DNA from: Cryptomeria japonica
Lineage: Eukaryota > Streptophyta > Pinopsida > Cupressales > Cupressaceae
Reading direction: 5' to 3'
Length of the DNA stretch: 64,000 nucleotides
Assembly (NCBI RefSeq): GCF_030272615.1
Contig: NC_081412.1
Span: 689,946,083 to 690,010,082 of the forward strand
The position numbers were made by a program, and so were the translations under genes. Shown here piece after piece: positions 58,458 to 64,000 of this stretch. The notes under the pieces were generated by a model. It searched no databases, had not been told where the DNA came from, and was given only the letters and a program-made list of their open reading frames with translations. Every line of letters starts with the position of its first letter. Position 1 is the stretch's first letter.

Positions 58458-61400
58458 CTAGTCTAGCACGTCATCTACCCCCCGATCTTGCTGATCAATG
58501 TTTCGGGAAGGCAGGGAACACGCTAGAGGAGGAACATTCAACACAACAGATGGAGCTATCACAAGATCCAAACAAGGGCTATGTTCATGTTCCGAGCCAC
58601 GTTGTTCTTGTCTAGGAGCTAGGATAAGTGCTTTAGAAAATTCATTAGATAAATGGTTATCAATATCAACAAGTTCATATTCACTATCAGAAGCAAGAGA
58701 AGTAACATTTTCATCATGAATAACATTTTCATCTATGTCATCATCAAGATTTATAAAAATAGGGTCTTTAATTCGCACAGGATCAAGACCATCATGCATA
58801 TTATGTTTTGGAGATTTTGGAGAAAATGGAATAATGCTTGTTGAAGGTGTTTTTGGAGATTGCAAAGTTTGAGAAGCAGCTGCTTGAGCTCTAAGACGAC
58901 GCTTTCATCGACGTTCGCGTGCAGAATGATTTCGTCTAGTCTTAGTAGGAAGTGAAGAAGATTGAGGAGGAGAAATGTTCTCATCCTTATCACTTGGGTG
59001 TTTAGGTTGTGGTCTCTTAGGCTAAACAATAGGAGAAGAGGAAGGTCTCTTCTCTCTATAAAAAGAAGGAGGAGGAACTGCTCCATATAAGGGAGGAATA
59101 TTTGGTTTTGGAAGGAGACCAAGTCCATCATGACGAGGAGGGATAGGTCTACTTTTAGGAAGTTTATTAATCATAGGCATAGTCACATCCATAGGGATGG
59201 GTTGGGAATCTTCTTGAGGAAAGACATTAGTTTTATCTTTCAAAGGAAGAACTTCCTTCTCAAGAATGATGGGAATGTCAAGTTTGGGTGTTCTAGGTTC
59301 ACTTAGAGATAGGATCATATCTGTTTTCCACTTTTGATAAGATTTGAAAAGATGATCACTTCGCGGAGGAATAGATTGGAATTGTTTAGGCCAAAAATAA
59401 TCAATAGGAACGCTAGAAGTTCTTTCAGCTGGTTTAAAGAGACTATGATTGACAGTAACAACTTCACCATTATGGGGAAATTTCAAACACTTGTGAATAG
59501 GAGAAGCAATAGCTTTCATGGAAGATAGCCAAGGATAGCCAAGCTTCACACGAAATTGTTCGGAAGATGGAATAATAGAAAAGTTCACATCAAGGGATTT
59601 GTTACGGACCTCAATAGGTAATGTAATAGAACCAATTGCAGGAGAAGAAAATGCATCAAATAGTTTCACAACCACATCTGTTTTGTCATAGATCACTTGA
59701 TTCAATTGCAAAGTAAAAAGAAGTTCTTCAGTAATGATATTAACCATACAAGAAGGATCAATAAGCACTCCACGGCAAGGTGTATTTTTGACTTTTGCAA
59801 CTATATATAAAGGACCATCAGGTGCCCTGATAGTTTCACTGGAATCAAATGTGATGGAAGGTTCTTTAGGGATTTTTTGTTGCTCTACAAAGTTAATCAC
59901 ATTCGGAGTCATAGACACAAGACCATCAGATGAAAAAGAGGAATCATTAGTCTCAATCGCATTAGAGGTATGAGAAGGTAATGGATCAGTGAAAATCTGA
60001 AGATTTTGATTAGGAGGAGCTACAGATGTATTGCCTTTATCATTCACTCCAGAAACAGAAATAGTATTATTATCAATCAAATCTTGAATTTTACCCTTTA
60101 AAGAAAAACATTTTTCAGTATCATGCCCAGGCTGACGATGAAATTGACAAAAAGCTTTGTTATCAAAATAAGGTGAAGTAATCTTTGCAGGATCAATTTG
60201 CCTTATAGGAGGAAGAGTAAGCACATTTTGTTCCAATAACTTATTCATAATACTATGCAATGATTCATTCAAAGGAGTATACTTTCTTTCTTTCTTGAAA
60301 AATTTAGAAATAGGAGGCACACCTGATGCTGCATTCACATTGTTGTTGATGATGTTTTCATTGAATTTGATGGAATCTCTATTCGGTTTAAACTTCCCAA
60401 ATGGTTGTTGACTGCTATCACCCTTATCACTCGGAGCCATAGGATGTGATTGTTCCATTTGACTCACAGTCAGTTGATAATTGTGAAGAGTTGCACACAA
60501 CTGTTGGAAAGAAGTAAACTCAGAAAACAGAAGTTTGTCTCGAATATCTTTTTGTAAATTAGAAATAAAGATTCTTTGAATATCATTGTCAAGCACTGGA
60601 AAAGAAATTTGAGCATACAAATGCTTATATCTACCAATAAAATCAGTCACTTTTTCTTTAACACCTTGTTTACAATGCATTAAATCAATCAAAGTAACTT
60701 TAGGACTTATATTGTTTTGAAATTGTTGAATGAAAGCATTTGCAAGTTGTTCGAAAGAAGTAATAGAATAAGAAGGCAACGAGCAATACCATTGTAGGGC
60801 TTTGTCTCTTAATGTTCTAGTAAACAATTTTGCAAGCAACCTTTGGTCATAAGCAAAATCGGTACATATTGTTTGAAAAGTCTTAACATGTGTTCGAGGA
60901 TCACCCTTACCATTATAAAGTTCCAAATGTGGAATTTCAACATGTTTAGGGGGAATAGCTCGAACAATGTCAAGAGAAAGTGGGCTCGCAACATCAAATG
61001 TGGGCACACTAAACTTAGATTGATTCATAGAGGCAATTTGTTGCTGTAAAGAAGAGACAGTTTGTGCAAGATTGTTAATGGTCGCTTCAGTCGAAGAGTT
61101 CATATTAGATGTGTTAGATTGAGATGGAGGTGTTATGTTATTGAAAGAAGGTAAAGAGTAAGGTGGTGGGACCCTATGATAATTAGTCATAGGAGATGAT
61201 TGGATAGGAGGAACACTACAAGGAGGAATGGAAAACGAATTGCCCCCTTGCATCATGTTCATTTGTGGAGATATAATAGGGACACTCATTGAAGGAATGA
61301 ATGAAGAAGTCGGATTAAATGAAGGAAGAGGGTTAATTGAAGAAGAAGGATTTCCCCCATGACTGGTGATCACAGGAGGAATGTCTTGTGTAGAAGTAGC

Positions 61401-61877
61401 CATTATGTTTGATGTAAAGGTAGGTATGTTAGCAATAGAAGTCATCAAAGGAATAGAATGATTGACTTGAGTAGGAGGTTGTGTATAACCCAAATTTTCA
61501 GCACAACTCTTCATAGGCATCACATTCGAATCCACAATGTGTGCAATACCATGCAAAATATCAATTCCATTCTTATCACTTTGAAGCATACATTTTAGAC
61601 CCTCAATTAAAGGAAGAGCTTGACTATCAGGGTATTCTTAAGACATCCATTGTCGAAAATCGTCAAATTGGTTATCTAATTTTGAAAGTTGTTCTTCAGA
61701 AACCTCATGGAGAGCTTCTTCATCATTAGGAGGATTAGAGGAATTACCCATGTCCTCGTTAAAAAGGCTATTCAAATTAGGTTCCATCTCCTCAGTAGTT
61801 AAACCTCGGAAAGACTTAATTCTACGGCTTCGTCTAACGGGAATAGTGTAAGTAGGGCTTATTGTTGTAAAACTCAT
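58458..61877 (-). pseudogene. Gag/protease polyprotein, 1139 codons with three in-frame stops
   Basis: One frame runs from ATG 61877 (MSFTTISPTYTIPVRRSRR) to TAG 58458, broken only by TAA 61638, TAG 59022 and a TGA near 58906. There is no frameshift, and the longest uninterrupted part is 855 codons (61589-59022). Roughly 130-290 is Pro/Ser/Asn-rich. About 316-470 is the capsid (LQWYCSLPSYS, VTLIDLMHCKQ, FIGRYKHLYAQ). A zinc-binding C-x2-H-x4-H-x4-C type segment (FCQFHRQPGHDTEKC) lies near 575-590. A retropepsin-like domain is centred on VLIDPSCMVNII (Asp near 707; D-P-S where D-[ST]-G is usual) and VKLGYPWLSSMK. The tail is Pro-rich with HDGLGLLPKP. Gag packages the RNA. The TGA follows GAACGTCGA in an Arg-rich stretch, so it is probably a former CGA. 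Confidence 0.85.
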
Positions 61878-63058
61878 GCACTAGAGAGGGAGAGAAAGTT
61901 TTGATTTTAGAGGTAGCAATTTTCAGTAAAATCAGCCAATCTTCTGGATTTAAGCTGTTAAATGCAATCACGACAATCTCCTGAAATTTCGGAAAAAATG
62001 TCCGGGACCATGGCGCTCGGAGTGCAACACGGTCCTTGTAACTTTTTTTGAAATTTGCAGGGATGAAAGGTATGATGATTTTAGAGCTAATCTAAAAAAA
62101 TTGAGTGATTTTACAATCTGTAGATAGGCCAAATTAAAGTTGCAATCTCGAAATTGAACCCTACCAAGATTGTCGAAAAATGCAAAATTTAAATTTTTGA
62201 AAAAGAGAGGGAAACTGAAATTTTGAATTTTATGATTTTAGAGGGAATGTCAAGAGCAATGCAAATTTTGAAATTTAAAAATTGACTCAATTTCACACAA
62301 AATTCAATTTTGAAAGTGGAAATTAAAGTTGTTGTAATTAAGCACTTAATTTCAAAAGTCACAAATTGCAAGAATTTGAATAAAGCACTAAAAATTTTAA
62401 TGAATGCAAACACACTTTTCAGATTTAGGACAGTAAGAACACAATTTTGACACAAAATTTCAATTTCAATGATTTTTGAATGATTAGAAGCGTTAATCCA
62501 AGCAATCCCTAGACCAACTTTGACTGTAATTTTGAAAGTGTTAGATTTGATAAAATCAGCCAAAATTCTGGATTTTAGCAGGAAAATACAGTAAGATCTA
62601 GCTCCCGAAATTTTGGAAAAAATGTCGGGGACAATGGCGCTCGGAGTGCACACGGTCCTCGCAACTTTTTTCCAAATTTTCAAGGATGAAAGATATTGTG
62701 ATTTTATTGTGGAATCCAAAGCTACAGCTGATTTGGAGATGTTTTGATCAGTGAAATTGTCGGACAAAGGTTGAATCAAGAGGGTTTTAAAAATTAGGGT
62801 TTTAACACTTAACCACTTAATTTTCAAAATTAAAGCACAAATATGAATTGATAATTTGTAATAGAAGGGTAGATCTGAAACAAGCATTAACATTTAGACA
62901 TTTCACAAGTTCAATTACTAAAAAGAAAATTTAGGGTTTTTATGCAATCAACCTCTAAAATTTGCAAAAGATCAAACATGGAAATGTAATCAAGGAATCC
63001 AATTTTCAGATCTAACCATGAATAATTAGAAAGGATGTTCACGTCAGGTTCACCAAAA
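61878..63058 (-). other. Leader with a duplicated ~145 bp module and the tRNA-Trp-type primer site
   Basis: About 61935-62080 and 62560-62700 are copies: each has an aaatttnggaaaaaatgtc stretch, ggga-ca-atggcgctcgg, cacggtcct and a ggatgaaag end. The LTRs hold a related module. The minus-strand primer site TGGTGAACCTGACGTGAAC is at about 63037-63055, three bases inside the LTR. ORF 62189-62893 is low-complexity Ile/Lys/Phe and not convincing. Confidence 0.75.
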
Positions 63059-64000
63059 TGTAAAGCGGAAAATCACGATCGAACCCTAGTTGCTCTCCCC
63101 TCTTCCAACTCCAAGGAGAGAGAAGGGAGGTTCACTAGGGTTGATGGTTTTCACTTAGGGGAGAGACTTTACATTAAAAAGAGAGGTTGAAACTCACAAG
63201 ATCCAATCCCACGCAATGCAAGATTGGATGCTAAATGAGTTTCAAGGGTTATGACAGCAAGGCTACCCTCTTTTGTAAAGAATGTGCATAGAAGAATTAA
63301 GCTAGGAATGCATAGAAAGTGAAAAAGATTCGCTTATAAACTGAGATAGGAATACAGTATGAAGCCACGGACCTGGAATTAGCAGTAAAATGTCGATACG
63401 GTGCTGTCCTGTAAATTTGAGCGAAAGTTGTCGGGACGATGGCGCCCGAGTGCCACGGTCCTCCGAAAAATCCGCGAAACGAAGGGGGATCTGTTCGTCT
63501 CTGCACAAGGATTCCAGATCTTCAATTTCAGCCGCGTACCTGCAACCTACACATAGAAAAGTGAAGACGATTGGGGGGTTAGGGATTAGGGGTTTGCCTT
63601 TAGGTCAAACCTTGGTTTTGGAATTAACCAAGAAATGAGCAATGCTGTAAATGTAAATGTCTGTAATGAAAAACAAGTACTAATACCTTGTTGTAAGGAT
63701 GTTTGTATCCTTATGTGCAAAGGTATAGATGTTGTATGTTGTAGTAGTATGTTGTAAGTGATCTCCTCTTCAATGCTTGAATCCTTGTCTTGAATGCAAC
63801 ACTTAGCCTTGAATGGAGACTTGAAATGATCAATTGCTTGAAGGAATGCTTGAATGCTTGAATGCTTGAGTATAGTTTCCACGCTTTTTTCCGTCATGTA
63901 TGTATCTCCCCAAATGAGAGAGGAAAATGTAGTTTATATACTTGTCATTTAGGGCTGATAGACTGATTTTCCCGACCTTAGGCCGACCAGGAAAGATAAT
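63059..64000 (-). repeat. 5' LTR (minus orientation), cut by the window end
   Basis: 942 of an expected ~1230 bp. It matches the left LTR closely; one visible indel is an extra copy of an 8 bp unit (gaatgctt) near 63850. The far end and right TSD lie outside the window. Confidence 0.9.

Larger units (their letters stand above)
56589..64000 (-). mobile_element. Young non-autonomous Ty3-type (possibly Tat/Ogre-like) LTR element, cut by the window end
   Basis: The left LTR (56589-57814) and the start of the right LTR (63059-64000) are about 97-98% identical by eye. The interior holds a purine tract at the left, a gag/protease ORF (61877-58458, minus), a 1.2 kb leader and a tRNA-Trp-type primer site at the right. 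No RT, RNase H or integrase is present, so pol must be supplied in trans. Tat/Ogre affinity rests on the long leader and the protease style and is tentative. Confidence 0.9.

Noticed and set aside
62189-62893. 234-codon ORF in the leader
   Set aside because: Low-complexity Ile/Lys/Ser/Phe composition from AT-rich DNA, with no motif. It spans one of the duplicated leader modules, so it is probably chance.

Overview
The window looks like nuclear DNA of a large, repeat-dense seed-plant genome, with a conifer as my best guess. The evidence is nested plant-type LTR retrotransposons (Ty1/copia, Ty3-like and non-autonomous derivatives), a plant L1-type LINE with an RVT_3-type RNase H, AT-rich spacers, and no intact host gene. 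The organism is inference; the element families are read from protein motifs and structural hallmarks (TG...CA ends, target-site duplications, primer-binding sites).

Layout. 1-2.8 kb: a Ty3-LTR-like stretch, microsatellites and a degenerate tandem duplication. 2.8-16.6 kb: at least five diverged copies of an unrecognised non-coding segment, interrupted by a solo LTR (11347-12789, TSD GAGAT) and a processed retrocopy of an Arg/Gly-tailed protein mRNA (15026-15579). 16.65-17.04 kb: a small inverted-repeat element. 17.1-20.46 kb: a 5'-truncated LINE. 20476-24205: a 3.7 kb LTR element with a coiled-coil ORF and no pol. 25.4-26.2 kb: a polypyrimidine block. 26767-30457: a 3.7 kb Ty3 element with only gag and protease remnants. 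31719-38478: a structurally complete, decayed Ty1/copia element on the minus strand. 39.4-44.6 kb: a badly decayed Ty3-like gag/protease region with a primer-binding site matching tRNA-Trp.

45.8-54.1 kb is the most interesting segment. Two convergent multi-exon genes lie between clusters of short GCGTACGC-like subterminal repeats. The plus-strand gene (46144-48766) has small phase-0 exons. The minus-strand gene (53675-50750) encodes a zinc-binding protein with a possible D-D-E triad, then a 101 bp intron and a separate C-terminal exon. Block-like tandem repeats separate the genes. I interpret this as a decayed two-gene DNA transposon that I cannot place in a named superfamily. Its right side runs into a polypurine tract and a 500-N gap (54574-55073).

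55.07-56.59 kb: the end of an LTR, a tRNA-Trp-type primer site and a leader. From 56589 to beyond the window end: a young Ty3-like non-autonomous element on the minus strand with a 1139-codon gag/protease ORF broken by only three stops.

Across these unrelated elements, most premature stops are TAG or TAA at positions where glutamine fits, plus some TGA where CGA fits. That is the pattern expected from deamination of methylated cytosine in silenced repeats.
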